DNA of 59,765 nucleotides from Flavobacteriales bacterium (GCA_947448135.1 CANFLZ010000012.1:1-59765), one strand, 5' to 3'; positions 46,062 through 54,464 are shown, counted from the stretch's first letter. Numbers and translations: made by a program. The notes: generated by a model not told the origin, from the letters alone.

Positions 46062-46757
46062 ATGGAGAGAATGCGCGCATCCAGCTCTTTCAGAGAGCCA
46101 GGAGATCAATTAAATCCGCACGTTTTGGAAATTAACAGCTTGAGACAAGATCTCATGATTCCAGAATATGGTCGGAATATTCAAAAAATGGTAGAATATG
46201 CCATGACTTTAGAAGACCGCGAGCAACGAAACCAATGTTGCAAAGCGATTCTTTCTGTGATGGGGCAATTGTTCCCTTACTTGAGGGATATGGAGGATTT
46301 TCATCACAAGTTGTGGGTGCATTTGATGATCATGTCCGATTTTAAATTGGATGTTGATTGCCCTTATCCCATGCCGGGTCGTGAAGAATTAAAAGAGCGT
46401 CCGCAAGCCATGCCATATCCAACCGGTGAGGTGAAGTTTGGACACTACGGAAGATATGCGGAGAAATTGATAGAGAAGTGCGCACAATTGGAAGACGGTG
46501 AAGAGAAAAAGGCTTTTGCTCAGTCCATCGCCAATTTGATGAAGCAAAATGCATTGAACTGGAACCGAAATACCGTTACTGACGATGTTGTCCTCAAGGA
46601 TCTTCAGTATTTGAGCAAAGGAAAAATTGATGTCGCGGGAATCCAAGACCTCACAGCCGTCAAAACCATCCAAGGCAATAAATTAAATGATTTCTTGGAG
46701 GATGGATTTAGAAAGAAAATAAACAAGAATAAAAAACGCAAGTTCAAGAAACGATAG
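46062..46757 (+). CDS. DUF4290 family protein
   Basis: A 231-residue cytoplasmic protein of the Bacteroidetes-specific DUF4290 family, recognised from EYGRNIQKMVEYAMTLEDRE and GQLFPYLRDMEDFHHKLWVHL. The N-terminal 25 residues before this core are unusual and may be partly untranslated, but no better start is visible. The C-terminus is strongly basic (KINKNKKRKFKKR), suggesting nucleic-acid or ribosome contact (inference). Function is unknown. It follows pcrA by 12 bases; its stop lies in an inverted repeat that overlaps the next promoter. Confidence 0.85.
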   Translation: MERMRASSSFREPGDQLNPHVLEINSLRQDLMIPEYGRNIQKMVEYAMTLEDREQRNQCCKAILSVMGQLFPYLRDMEDFHHKLWVHLMIMSDFKLDVDCPYPMPGREELKERPQAMPYPTGEVKFGHYGRYAEKLIEKCAQLEDGEEKKAFAQSIANLMKQNALNWNRNTVTDDVVLKDLQYLSKGKIDVAGIQDLTAVKTIQGNKLNDFLEDGFRKKINKNKKRKFKKR

Positions 46758-46779
46758 GTCAACGGACCTATTAAATTTG
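46754..46779 (+). promoter_or_regulatory. yidD promoter with upstream inverted repeat
   Basis: Perfect inverted repeat ATAGGTC-AACG-GACCTAT at 46754-46771 (it includes the DUF4290 stop) is followed directly by TAAATTTG (46772-46779), a perfect -7 box, and the GTG start of yidD five bases later. The repeat occupies the -33 to -10 area, where a regulator or weak terminator would act. Confidence 0.5.
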
Positions 46780-46783
46780 CCGA

Positions 46784-47035
46784 GTGATAGCGAGATTTTT
46801 CATATTCCTGATACGCCTGTATCAAATGTATCTCTCGCCCTTGTTGGGTTCCAATTGTCGCTACCAGCCTACATGCAGCCGGTATACACAAGAAGCCATT
46901 CAAGAGTGGGGTGCATTCAAAGGAGCATGGATCGGAATAAAAAGAATATCACGTTGTCACCCTTGGGGCGGTTTTGGTTACGACCCCATCCCAAAAAGAA
47001 AAATTGAAACAAACAACAAAGAAAATAGCATATGA
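46784..47035 (+). CDS. yidD: Membrane protein insertion efficiency factor YidD
   Basis: Small membrane-associated helper of YidC. The 83-residue protein has [19 protein letters not shown] and the family signature [15 protein letters not shown], then [17 protein letters not shown] at 46784 is the start because the -7 box lies five bases upstream and no ATG precedes the conserved part. Its stop overlaps the following lipoprotein gene by four bases (ATGA). Confidence 0.95.
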   Translation: MIARFFIFLIRLYQMYLSPLLGSNCRYQPTCSRYTQEAIQEWGAFKGAWIGIKRISRCHPWGGFGYDPIPKRKIETNNKENSI

Positions 47036-47487
47036 AAAAGTTGAATTTATGGATGATAGCTGGCGTGATCATGATCATCGTAGCTTGCGGTTCTTCAGAG
47101 AGTGAAATGATGAAAGAAGCCCGCAACATACAAGCGGGATTGTTGAAGCAAAAGTCAAACTTGGACTCTACATTAACGGTTGAAGCAGGCAATGTAGAAA
47201 AAATGATTGCCGTGATGTCTCAGGATACGGCTTTGGCTGCGGATTCTATGAAGGTGCAAGAGTACACTTCCTTGATGAATAAAAAGACAGCGATCGAAGA
47301 AGCAAAAAGTAAATTGGCTGATTGGCAATCCAACAGCAAGCTATTGCCTTCAGAGGCAGAAATTAAAAATGGCGTTGAAAATCCATTTGGAGCTGATGCC
47401 AAGGATTTAGATGTATTAAAGGCGATCAAAGATGCACAAAGTGCTTTCAATGATTTGCGTTCTCAAATCGAATCAGAAATTCAGTAA
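47032..47487 (+). CDS. Predicted coiled-coil lipoprotein
   Basis: A 151-residue protein with a lipoprotein signal ([11 protein letters not shown]; lipobox VAC at about residue 19). The mature part is a predicted helical, charged coiled coil ([15 protein letters not shown], then [17 protein letters not shown]). It overlaps yidD by four bases and hemB by one base, so it is translated in a chain with them. It is reminiscent of small Bacteroidetes lipoproteins of unknown role. A role at the YidC/Sec site is speculative. Confidence 0.75.
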   Translation: MKKLNLWMIAGVIMIIVACGSSESEMMKEARNIQAGLLKQKSNLDSTLTVEAGNVEKMIAVMSQDTALAADSMKVQEYTSLMNKKTAIEEAKSKLADWQSNSKLLPSEAEIKNGVENPFGADAKDLDVLKAIKDAQSAFNDLRSQIESEIQ

Positions 47488-48452
47488 TGAACAGACCGAG
47501 AAGAAATAGAAAGTCGGAGTCAATCCGCACCATGGTAAGGGAAACACAGGTTTCCCTTTCTTCTTTGATATACCCTTTGTTTGTCTTCGAAGGTGGTGGA
47601 GAAAAAATTCCAATTGTTTCCATGCCGGGTATTTTTCGTTGGTCGCAACAAGAGGTGATCCGTGAGATAGAAGAATGCGTTCAATTGGGTATTCATCATT
47701 TTGTACTGTTCCCTGTATTCCCGGAATCAGCCAAAGATAAATTGGCCTCGAAAAGTTTTGCTGAGGACAATTTTTACTTGCATTTGATTCAACAATTAAA
47801 AGCACAATTTCCAAACATAACATTGATGAGTGACGTGGCCATGGATCCTTATTCGTCTGATGGTCATGATGGTTTGGTGATTGATGGGAAAATATTAAAT
47901 GATGAAACTTTGCCCATTTTGGGTAAAATGGCTGTTGCCCAAGCCCAAGCGGGAATTGATATTGTCGGGCCATCAGACATGATGGATGGTCGTGTGGATT
48001 TCATCCGAGAGGCATTGGATGAGGCGGGATATTCAGAAGTGAGCATCATGTCTTACACTGCGAAATATGCTAGCGCTTGTTATGGCCCATTCCGTGAAGC
48101 TTTGGATAGCGCACCAAGAAGCGGCGACAAGAAGACCTACCAAATGGATCCTGCCAATCGCATTGAAGCACTGCGCGAATTGGAATTGGATTTAATGGAA
48201 GGAGCGGATATGGTGATGGTCAAGCCCGCATTGCTCTATCTAGATATCATCAGTGATTTAAAGGCGCATAGCAATGTGCCTGTTGCGGCGTACAATGTGA
48301 GTGGTGAATACGCGATGGTTAAAGCCGCTGCTGAAAAAGGTTGGTTAGATGGAAATCGCATGATGAATGAAATGTTGACCAGCATCACAAGAGCCGGAGC
48401 GGATATAATCTTGACCTATTTCGCCAAGGAATTCGCACAGCAAGATAAATAA
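47487..48452 (+). CDS. hemB: Delta-aminolevulinic acid dehydratase (porphobilinogen synthase)
   Basis: Condenses two 5-aminolevulinates to porphobilinogen in tetrapyrrole and haem synthesis. The 321-residue protein contains the Schiff-base lysines in SYTAKYAS (about residue 190) and MVMVKPALLY (about residue 244). The metal site reads MDPYSSDGHDG, where Zn-type enzymes have clustered cysteines, so this is the Asp-rich, Mg/K-dependent type. It starts at the preceding stop (TAATG) and is followed after one base by the GH13-like gene. Confidence 0.97.
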   Translation: MNRPRRNRKSESIRTMVRETQVSLSSLIYPLFVFEGGGEKIPIVSMPGIFRWSQQEVIREIEECVQLGIHHFVLFPVFPESAKDKLASKSFAEDNFYLHLIQQLKAQFPNITLMSDVAMDPYSSDGHDGLVIDGKILNDETLPILGKMAVAQAQAGIDIVGPSDMMDGRVDFIREALDEAGYSEVSIMSYTAKYASACYGPFREALDSAPRSGDKKTYQMDPANRIEALRELELDLMEGADMVMVKPALLYLDIISDLKAHSNVPVAAYNVSGEYAMVKAAAEKGWLDGNRMMNEMLTSITRAGADIILTYFAKEFAQQDK

Positions 48453-48453
48453 G

Positions 48454-49329
48454 ATGATTGTATTAGAAGTCAATCGCGCATTATTGGGAGAGAAGAACCA
48501 ATGCCAGCAGTTGATTCGCTTGATACCACAATTAAAGGGCGTCGGTTTCGATGCCCTTTATTTATTACCCGTTGTGGAAAAGGGACGCGAAAAATCGGTC
48601 GGTTCTCCATACTGCATTCGAGATTTTTGGCGGTTGGATCCTGAATTTGGAACAGAGCAAGATTGGGAAGAATTGAGGGAAAGTTGTGTACAAAATCAAA
48701 TCGAGATTTGGATCGATTGGGTGATGAATCACACGGCATGGGATCATCCATGGATTCATGAGCATCCAGAATGGTATCAGTATTCAGCCGAAACGAAGAA
48801 AATTATTCATCCGCTGGGGACAAATTGGGAGGATGTTGCACAATTGGATTGGCAACATCCTGAACTTTTAAAGACCATGTCCGATATCGCGAATCGTTGG
48901 ATACACGAACGAGGCGTGAAAGGATTGCGATGCGATGCTTCGTATCGCATTGCATCAACCATCTGGAAGAATTGGATTGAAGATCTGAATTACAAATCGA
49001 ACGGTAGCACCCGTTGGATTGCGGATCGGGAAATTGAAAATTGGCAGGAAGTCAGTTTTACTGGATTTGCGGATGCTGGTCCTATGATTTCGGAAAGGCC
49101 AGGTGCTTGGAATAAGTTGTATGATCACGACCGCTCTGCTTTTGGGCCATTATGGAATGACGAAGACGAAGCAAGACTGGCCCATTTCAATCAAAGGAAT
49201 CCGAAGCTCAATTGGATTGTGGGCATGGGAATGATGGACAAATTGGCAAATGTCTCCTTTTTTAATGCGCAAAAATTTGATCAGTCCAAATGGGAGGCTT
49301 GGATATTGGGAATGTCTTTCGGTCATTGA
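48454..49329 (+). CDS. Short, divergent GH13 (alpha-amylase superfamily) protein
   Basis: A 291-residue intracellular protein built on a TIM-barrel like alpha-amylases. Region I is present as WIDWVMNHTAW (D88, N92, H93) and region II as GLRCDASYRIA (R159, nucleophile D161). The acid/base Glu of region III is uncertain (best candidate within ADREIEN), and the usual NHD of region IV is only loosely matched by YDHDRS (H224, D225). Normal GH13 enzymes exceed 400 residues; this one lacks the B and C domains. It may be a minimal hydrolase or an inactive regulator. It begins one base after hemB, an odd pairing. Confidence 0.7.
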   Translation: MIVLEVNRALLGEKNQCQQLIRLIPQLKGVGFDALYLLPVVEKGREKSVGSPYCIRDFWRLDPEFGTEQDWEELRESCVQNQIEIWIDWVMNHTAWDHPWIHEHPEWYQYSAETKKIIHPLGTNWEDVAQLDWQHPELLKTMSDIANRWIHERGVKGLRCDASYRIASTIWKNWIEDLNYKSNGSTRWIADREIENWQEVSFTGFADAGPMISERPGAWNKLYDHDRSAFGPLWNDEDEARLAHFNQRNPKLNWIVGMGMMDKLANVSFFNAQKFDQSKWEAWILGMSFGH

Positions 49330-49340
49330 CTTTTCAGTAT

Positions 49341-49348
49341 TATATTCG
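49341..49348 (+). promoter_or_regulatory. -7 box of terC
   Basis: TATATTCG followed by CAACCT and the ATG at 49355; the box G lies seven bases before the start codon. The TTCG variant also occurs at dxr, the DUF2723 gene and the Asp-box gene. Confidence 0.5.
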
Positions 49349-49354
49349 CAACCT

Positions 49355-50125
49355 ATGTCATTACAAGCTTTTATTGAACCCTTTCAGTCTATTTCAGGCA
49401 TTATCGATTTATTTACATTGATTTTGATGGAGATCGTATTGGGGATCGACAACATCATTTTCATCGCCATTATTTGCGGGCAAATTCCGAACAAGCAAGA
49501 AGCAGCGAGAGCACGTTTCTTCGGTTTGACCTTGGCCTTGGTTGTGCGAATTATTTTATTGTCAACGATTAGTTTCATTGCTCACATGGTAGATCCGCTC
49601 TTTCACTTGGGGCATATCGGAATTACCGGTCGCGGTTTGATTTTGTTTGGTGGTGGGGTTTTCTTGTTGGTAAAAACAACAAACGAGATTTATCACAAAT
49701 TCAAAGAAGCGGATAATGAAGAGAAACCCAATTCTCGCCAACTGTCATGGATTCAGGCCATTTTGCAAATCACATTGATTGATATTGTTTTTTCTTTCGA
49801 TAGCATCATTACAGCGGTAGGTCTTTCCAATAATGTGCCCATTATGGTCATGGCGGTGATTGTAGCGATGATTGTGATGTTGATGTTTGCGCCATACGTA
49901 AGCGATTTTATCGAGAAGTATCCAACTTTAAAAATGTTGGCATTGGCCTTCTTGGTCGTGATTGGTTTGATTTTGTTGTTGGAGTCATTGGAGGATGCGC
50001 ACATATTGCACATGCCAGAAGGTGTGGACATCAAGACCTATGCTTATATCGCCTTGGCATTTTCAGTTACCGTCGAAATGCTGAACATTCGATTGCATAA
50101 TGTCAAAATGAGGAAAAAGGGATGA
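49355..50125 (+). CDS. TerC family integral membrane protein
   Basis: ATG at 49355 (MSLQAFIEPF) fits the hydrophobic N-terminus and promoter; an upstream in-frame start would overlap the GH13-like gene. The 256-residue protein has about seven spans and the TerC signature LMEIVLGIDNIIFIAI (acidic pair within span 2) and IVFSFDSIITAVGLS (second acidic span). Family members export Mn2+ or other metals and support metalation of secreted proteins. Its stop codon lies at the head of an intergenic palindromic element similar to that after mazG. Confidence 0.9.
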   Translation: MSLQAFIEPFQSISGIIDLFTLILMEIVLGIDNIIFIAIICGQIPNKQEAARARFFGLTLALVVRIILLSTISFIAHMVDPLFHLGHIGITGRGLILFGGGVFLLVKTTNEIYHKFKEADNEEKPNSRQLSWIQAILQITLIDIVFSFDSIITAVGLSNNVPIMVMAVIVAMIVMLMFAPYVSDFIEKYPTLKMLALAFLVVIGLILLLESLEDAHILHMPEGVDIKTYAYIALAFSVTVEMLNIRLHNVKMRKKG

Positions 50126-50163
50126 GGGAGAGTATTGGAGGTGGGTCTTCGGCCCACCGAAAG
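50119..50163. repeat. Intergenic palindromic element, copy 2
   Basis: Begins GGGATGAGGGAGAG (the TGA is the terC stop), then GGAGGTGGG and a hairpin of about eight pairs (50139-50146 with 50150-50157) around CTTCG. It shares order and sequence with 37334-37375; it could also be a terminator, though no T-run follows. Confidence 0.4.
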
Positions 50164-50195
50164 GGAAATAGTTAGAGTATAAAAAAGTATTGAAG

Positions 50196-51713
50196 ATGCG
50201 TAAAGTCAGAGTAAGGTTTGCACCGAGTCCAACAGGTCCGTTGCACATGGGTGGGGTAAGAACTGCCTTGTACAATTATTTGTTCGCCAAGAAACACGGA
50301 GGTGATTTCTTGTTGCGCATTGAGGATACCGACCAAGGTCGTTTTGTGCCGGGTGCAGAACAATACATCATCGAGTCTTTGAAGTGGTGTGGTATCGAAC
50401 CCAATGAGGGTGTAGGATACGGTGGTGATTGTGCACCATATCGTCAAAGTGAGCGCAAGCCGATGTACAAGCCTTATGCGGAGCAGCTGGTAGAGAAAGG
50501 GTGGGCTTATTATGCTTTCGATACATCTGAAGATTTAGAAAACATCCGCAAGCAAGCGGAGTTGGCCAAGATGCCGAATTGGCAGTACAATTCAATCTCT
50601 CGAATGACGATGAAAAATTCTTTGACACTGCCTGCAGATGAAGTGCAAAGAAGATTGGCGGCTGGTGAGCCTTACGTGATTCGCTTTAAAATGCCTCGCA
50701 ATGAGGAGGTTCGATTTCAAGATTTGATTCGCGGTTGGGTTGTCTTTTCGACCAACGAATTGGATGACAAAGTTTTGTTCAAATCAGATGGAATGCCCAC
50801 CTATCATTTGGCCAATGTCGTGGACGATATGACCATGAACATCTCGCACGTTATTCGTGGTGAAGAGTGGTTGCCTAGTGCGCCGCTTCATGTGATGTTG
50901 TACAAGGCTTTCGAATTTGAAGCGCCATTATTTGCCCATTTGCCTTTGATATTAAAACCCGATGGCAATGGAAAGTTGAGCAAGCGTGATGGAGATCGAT
51001 TGGGATTCCCAGTTTTTCCTTTGGAATGGACAGACCCCGCGACGGGTGCCGTCTCCAGCGGTTATCGTGAGAATGGCTATTTCCCCAAGGCCTTTATCAA
51101 TATGCTTTTGCTATTGGGATGGGCTCCGGGCAACAACCAAGAAATTTTTACAGAGCAAGAGATGATCGACGCTTTTACCATTGAGCGCATTGGCAAAAGC
51201 GGATCGAAATTCGATCCAGATAAAACACGTTGGTTCAATCAACAATATTTACGCAACACACCTCTTCCAGAATTGGCTGATATGCTGATGCCTTTCTTGG
51301 AGGAAAAAGGTTATTCGGTAACCAAGAGTTACGCAGAGCAAGTAGCGCATTTGATGATGGAAAGAGCAGTATTTGTCAAGGATATGTTGGAAGGAGATTA
51401 TTTGTTTCAAGCTCCTGCTGATTATGACAAAGAAGCTGTGGCCAAACGTTGGAAGGCCAATGAATCAGGATTGTTGATGCAAGAGTGGGGTGCAATCATG
51501 CAAGGTATTTCTGAATTTAATGTAGAAAATATTGATGCGGCCTTGAAGCAATTTTTATCAGACAAAAGTTTGGGCATGGGTGCTGTAATGCCACTTTTTC
51601 GCTTGGTGTTGACGGGAACATTGACAGGTCCAGCAGCTGCTCAAGTAGCGGCCTTGATTGGGAAAGATGAAGTGATGGCTCGCATTCAAAAGGGCATTCA
51701 ACAATTGGGATAA
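50196..51713 (+). CDS. gltX: Glutamyl-tRNA synthetase
   Basis: Charges tRNA-Glu with glutamate. The ATG at 50196 gives MRKVRVRFAPSPTGPLHMGG, with the class I HIGH signature as HMGG; two codons upstream is a TTG that is not needed. The 505-residue protein has the KMSKR loop as KLSKRDGDRLG (about residue 261) and a helical anticodon-binding C-terminal domain. Length and order fit the discriminating or non-discriminating GluRS type equally; the bacterial usage cannot be determined here. FolB follows after 14 bases. Confidence 0.97.
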   Translation: MRKVRVRFAPSPTGPLHMGGVRTALYNYLFAKKHGGDFLLRIEDTDQGRFVPGAEQYIIESLKWCGIEPNEGVGYGGDCAPYRQSERKPMYKPYAEQLVEKGWAYYAFDTSEDLENIRKQAELAKMPNWQYNSISRMTMKNSLTLPADEVQRRLAAGEPYVIRFKMPRNEEVRFQDLIRGWVVFSTNELDDKVLFKSDGMPTYHLANVVDDMTMNISHVIRGEEWLPSAPLHVMLYKAFEFEAPLFAHLPLILKPDGNGKLSKRDGDRLGFPVFPLEWTDPATGAVSSGYRENGYFPKAFINMLLLLGWAPGNNQEIFTEQEMIDAFTIERIGKSGSKFDPDKTRWFNQQYLRNTPLPELADMLMPFLEEKGYSVTKSYAEQVAHLMMERAVFVKDMLEGDYLFQAPADYDKEAVAKRWKANESGLLMQEWGAIMQGISEFNVENIDAALKQFLSDKSLGMGAVMPLFRLVLTGTLTGPAAAQVAALIGKDEVMARIQKGIQQLG

Positions 51714-51715
51714 AG

Positions 51716-51723
51716 TAAAATTG
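51716..51723 (+). promoter_or_regulatory. Possible -7 box of folB
   Basis: TAAAATTG, one base off TAnnTTTG, then CAAC and the ATG at 51728 (five bases from box G to A). Same spacing and the same CAAC as in dxr. It may provide a leaderless folB mRNA in addition to read-through from gltX. Confidence 0.4.
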
Positions 51724-51727
51724 CAAC

Positions 51728-52081
51728 ATGGGAGTTATTTATGTAAACGATATCGAGGTATACGCCAACCATGGGTGTCTCGAGGAAGAAGCTGTGATTG
51801 GCGGTAAGTATGTGATAGACGCAGTTTTTCATGTCGACGTGAAGAAAGCGGCTCATGATGATGATTTGGATTTGACCATTGATTATGTCAAGGTTACAGA
51901 AATTATTCAGCGTGAAATGTCTATCCGTGCCAAATTGATAGAATCTGTTGGTTACCGCATGCTGCACGCATTGCAAGAACAATTCCCACAAGCGGAAAGT
52001 ATAAAAGTCACGTTGACCAAAATAGCACCACCGATTCCTGGTCAGGTAGGCAGCGTGAGTATCGAATTAAGAACCCACTAA
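51728..52081 (+). CDS. folB: Dihydroneopterin aldolase
   Basis: Converts dihydroneopterin to hydroxymethyl-dihydropterin and glycolaldehyde in folate synthesis. The 117-residue single-domain tunnelling-fold protein has IEVYANHGCLEEEAVIGGKY, containing the conserved His and Glu, and LTIDYVKVTEIIQ and IESVGYRM, plus the C-terminal TKIAPPIPGQVGSV (K for catalysis, P-P-I motif). No other folate gene lies nearby. It converges on dxr, with only seven bases between the two stops. Confidence 0.95.
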   Translation: MGVIYVNDIEVYANHGCLEEEAVIGGKYVIDAVFHVDVKKAAHDDDLDLTIDYVKVTEIIQREMSIRAKLIESVGYRMLHALQEQFPQAESIKVTLTKIAPPIPGQVGSVSIELRTH

Positions 52082-52088
52082 TTCTAGT

Positions 52089-53243
52089 TTAACCTCTGAT
52101 TTTGTGCAAGGCTGTTTCTCTTGCCCAACTGTCTGTTTCAAAATAATCTTCAATTTGAGGTTGCGCAATTACCGAATGATGTTGCATCACTTCTTCTACC
52201 AATTCTGCTATTTCTAAAAATCGAATTTCGTCGTTTAAAAACAGGGATACCGCAATTTCATTGGCTGCATTCATAACACAAGGCAATGTGCCTCCCACGT
52301 GCATTGCATCATAGGCCAGCGATAGGCAGCGAAAAGTATCTGTATCGGCTTTTTCAAAAGTCAATGATGGGAATTGAGAAAAGTCAAATCTTGGAAAATC
52401 AGATGGTAGTCTCTGCGGATAGCCCAAAGCGTATTGAATGGGGAGTTTCATATCTGGTAAACCCATTTGCGCTTTCATCGATCCATCGGTGAATTGCACC
52501 AAACTGTGAATGATGCTTTGTGGATGGACGATGGTTTCGATTTGATTGGGTTTTAAGTCAAACAACCATTGCGCTTCGATCACTTCAAGCCCTTTGTTCA
52601 TTAGTGTTGCCGAGTCGATAGTGATTTTAGCACCCATGGACCAATTGGGATGTTTCAGGGCTTGCGCTTTTGTAATTTGTGTCAACTCCTCTTTCTTTTT
52701 TCCACGGAACGGACCACCGCTGGCGGTCAGAATAATTTTCTCGATAGGATTGTGCCACTCACCAGCCAGGCATTGAAAAATGGCACTGTGCTCTGAATCT
52801 ACAGGGTAAAGATTGACACCATTTTGCTGCGCCAATTGGGTTACCAATTGGCCGGCCACCACCAAAGTTTCCTTGTTGGCCAATGCAATTTGTTTCTTGG
52901 CTTCTATAGCTTTGATGGTTGGTTGAAGCCCGGCAAATCCGACAAGAGCGGTGAGTACCACATCAATAGAATCCAGTTCTACTACTTGCGCCAGTGCGTC
53001 TACTCCAGCAAATACTTTGATATCCAGAGGATCAAGCGCATCTTTCACTTTTTGATATTGTGATACGTCAGCAATAACAACCGCATTGGGATTGAACACT
53101 TGTGATTGTGCGATCAATAAGTCTGCATTCGATTGCGCGGTCAACACTTCAACACTGAAATGATCGGGATGTGCGGCAATTACTTCTAATGCTTGCGTCC
53201 CAATCGATCCAGTTGATCCCAGAATAGCGATTCCTCTTTTCAT
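52089..53243 (-). CDS. dxr: 1-Deoxy-D-xylulose 5-phosphate reductoisomerase
   Basis: NADPH- and metal-dependent second step of the MEP isoprenoid pathway, supplying IPP/DMAPP for the crt operon elsewhere in the window. The 384-residue protein has the NADPH motif ILGSTGSIGTQALEVI (residues 6-21), the substrate motifs LANKETLVVAG and PVDSEHSAIFQCL, ILTASGGPFRG, and MGAKITIDSATLMNKGLEVIEA. The ATG at 53243 follows directly after a -7 box. The enzyme is the target of fosmidomycin in the family. Confidence 0.97.
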   Translation of the reverse strand: MKRGIAILGSTGSIGTQALEVIAAHPDHFSVEVLTAQSNADLLIAQSQVFNPNAVVIADVSQYQKVKDALDPLDIKVFAGVDALAQVVELDSIDVVLTALVGFAGLQPTIKAIEAKKQIALANKETLVVAGQLVTQLAQQNGVNLYPVDSEHSAIFQCLAGEWHNPIEKIILTASGGPFRGKKKEELTQITKAQALKHPNWSMGAKITIDSATLMNKGLEVIEAQWLFDLKPNQIETIVHPQSIIHSLVQFTDGSMKAQMGLPDMKLPIQYALGYPQRLPSDFPRFDFSQFPSLTFEKADTDTFRCLSLAYDAMHVGGTLPCVMNAANEIAVSLFLNDEIRFLEIAELVEEVMQHHSVIAQPQIEDYFETDSWARETALHKIRG

Positions 53244-53247
53244 GTTG

Positions 53248-53255
53248 CGAAAATA
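53248..53255 (-). promoter_or_regulatory. -7 box of dxr
   Basis: Minus-strand TATTTTCG followed by CAAC and the ATG (box G to A is five bases). It predicts a leaderless mRNA. The -33 element is not obvious. Confidence 0.55.
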
Positions 53256-53284
53256 GTTATTCTCTATGTACTAAAACACCGAAA

Positions 53285-53292
53285 TATCTTCG
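53285..53292 (+). promoter_or_regulatory. Possible -7 box for the SiaB-like gene
   Basis: TATCTTCG matches the TTCG form of the box; the start at 53351 would be about 55 bases downstream of transcription start. No TTG at the right distance, so this is tentative. Confidence 0.35.
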
Positions 53293-53350
53293 AGTATTTC
53301 GCCGCAAGAAGACTGGCTTGTGTTATTTTCTAGAATAATGGTTGTTCACA

Positions 53351-54409
53351 ATGCCTAAAATGCATAAATTCGCCAAAGCCGAAATGAAAAATTTTGAAAC
53401 CCCAAAAGGATGTTCTCGTGGTGAACAGCATTTAGAAGTGTTGTTCAAAACACATGAATTCTTTTCAAATGATATTTCTTTTTATTGCTATCGAGGAACC
53501 ATGTTGGAGCAGTTCACAGAGGCGATCATGGATTTGGGTGAGTTGGTCAAGAAGGGCAAAGGTGATGAAAAAGTAACCATTAAAAAACGTGCGCCCTACC
53601 TGATGGTGGAGTGTTTCCAAAATATCGTTCGTCATGGGGTGCAAGATCCTATGGGCGAAGCACGCGGATATTTCGGATTCTATTCGTCTTCCAATTATTT
53701 CACCATCAATACCATCAATGGAATCAGTGAAAGCTCTGTTTCAAATTTGAGACAATTGTTGGACGATATCAATTCGAGCACCGACGAAGAGAAGAAAGCG
53801 AGATACTTGGAAATTCTGCAAAACGAAAGTTTTGGTGATGAAGGGGGGGCTGGATTGGGATTATTGGAGATCTCCAGAAAGTCAGGTTCCAAACTCGAGT
53901 ACGAAATGGAGGACAAGGATGGCAAGAAAGCTTTTCATCAGCAAGTGACCATCCGATTTGATGAATCAAATGAATTGCCACCACAGATTCAATTCACCAA
54001 AATGATTGAAGCTTGGATGCAAGACAATAATTTGTCTTTGATATATTTTGGAGTATTGGATGGCAAAAATATTCAGCCTGTTATTGATATGATGAGCGGA
54101 ATCGACGGCGAAGGCAATTGGGAAAACATTGACAGATTGTTGAGAGCCTTACAGGGTATTCAAAATAATTTATTTGAAACGGACGAACATCGCGGTATCA
54201 TTATGTTGGGTGAGAATGAGGGGCAGAAATTTGTGCAGGTTGGTTTAGAAGTGAAACATGCCGAAAAGGAATCACTTTGTGATATAGCAAAACTACAATT
54301 CAAGGCTCAGTCTTGGAAATCGGATCATCCATTTCGACCTTTTGCGGCTTGCGTGGCTCGTCCCATCAGTGCAGAACGCGATTTGTTTAGTTTTCAAATG
54401 GTCCCTTAA
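53351..54409 (+). CDS. SiaB-like (DUF6272) protein kinase-type ATPase with C-terminal domain
   Basis: Predicted GHKL-fold signalling protein. The 352-residue product (ATG at 53351) has a [20 protein letters not shown] segment and the ATPase N-box region [14 protein letters not shown] (conserved Asn; about residues 81-94) followed by the G1-like loop [17 protein letters not shown] (about 165-181). These match SiaB-type anti-sigma-like kinases that act with a phosphatase and an antagonist protein. The second half (residues 215-352), which includes [17 protein letters not shown], is not recognised. No SiaA or SiaC partner lies nearby in the window. Phosphorylation of a partner protein is inferred, not shown. 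Confidence 0.7.
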   Translation: MPKMHKFAKAEMKNFETPKGCSRGEQHLEVLFKTHEFFSNDISFYCYRGTMLEQFTEAIMDLGELVKKGKGDEKVTIKKRAPYLMVECFQNIVRHGVQDPMGEARGYFGFYSSSNYFTINTINGISESSVSNLRQLLDDINSSTDEEKKARYLEILQNESFGDEGGAGLGLLEISRKSGSKLEYEMEDKDGKKAFHQQVTIRFDESNELPPQIQFTKMIEAWMQDNNLSLIYFGVLDGKNIQPVIDMMSGIDGEGNWENIDRLLRALQGIQNNLFETDEHRGIIMLGENEGQKFVQVGLEVKHAEKESLCDIAKLQFKAQSWKSDHPFRPFAACVARPISAERDLFSFQMVP

Positions 54410-54428
54410 ATAAATTCTGCACACAAAT

Positions 54429-54464
54429 TTGTTTATTCAACGGTATTGATTATATTTGCACTCC
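54429..54464 (+). promoter_or_regulatory. Promoter of rpsT
   Basis: TTG at 54429-54431 (within TTTG), 19-base spacer and perfect -7 box TATATTTG (54451-54458) continuing as CACTCC. This is the best Bacteroidetes promoter in the window; the box plus the next six bases equal those of rpmB. Confidence 0.8.
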
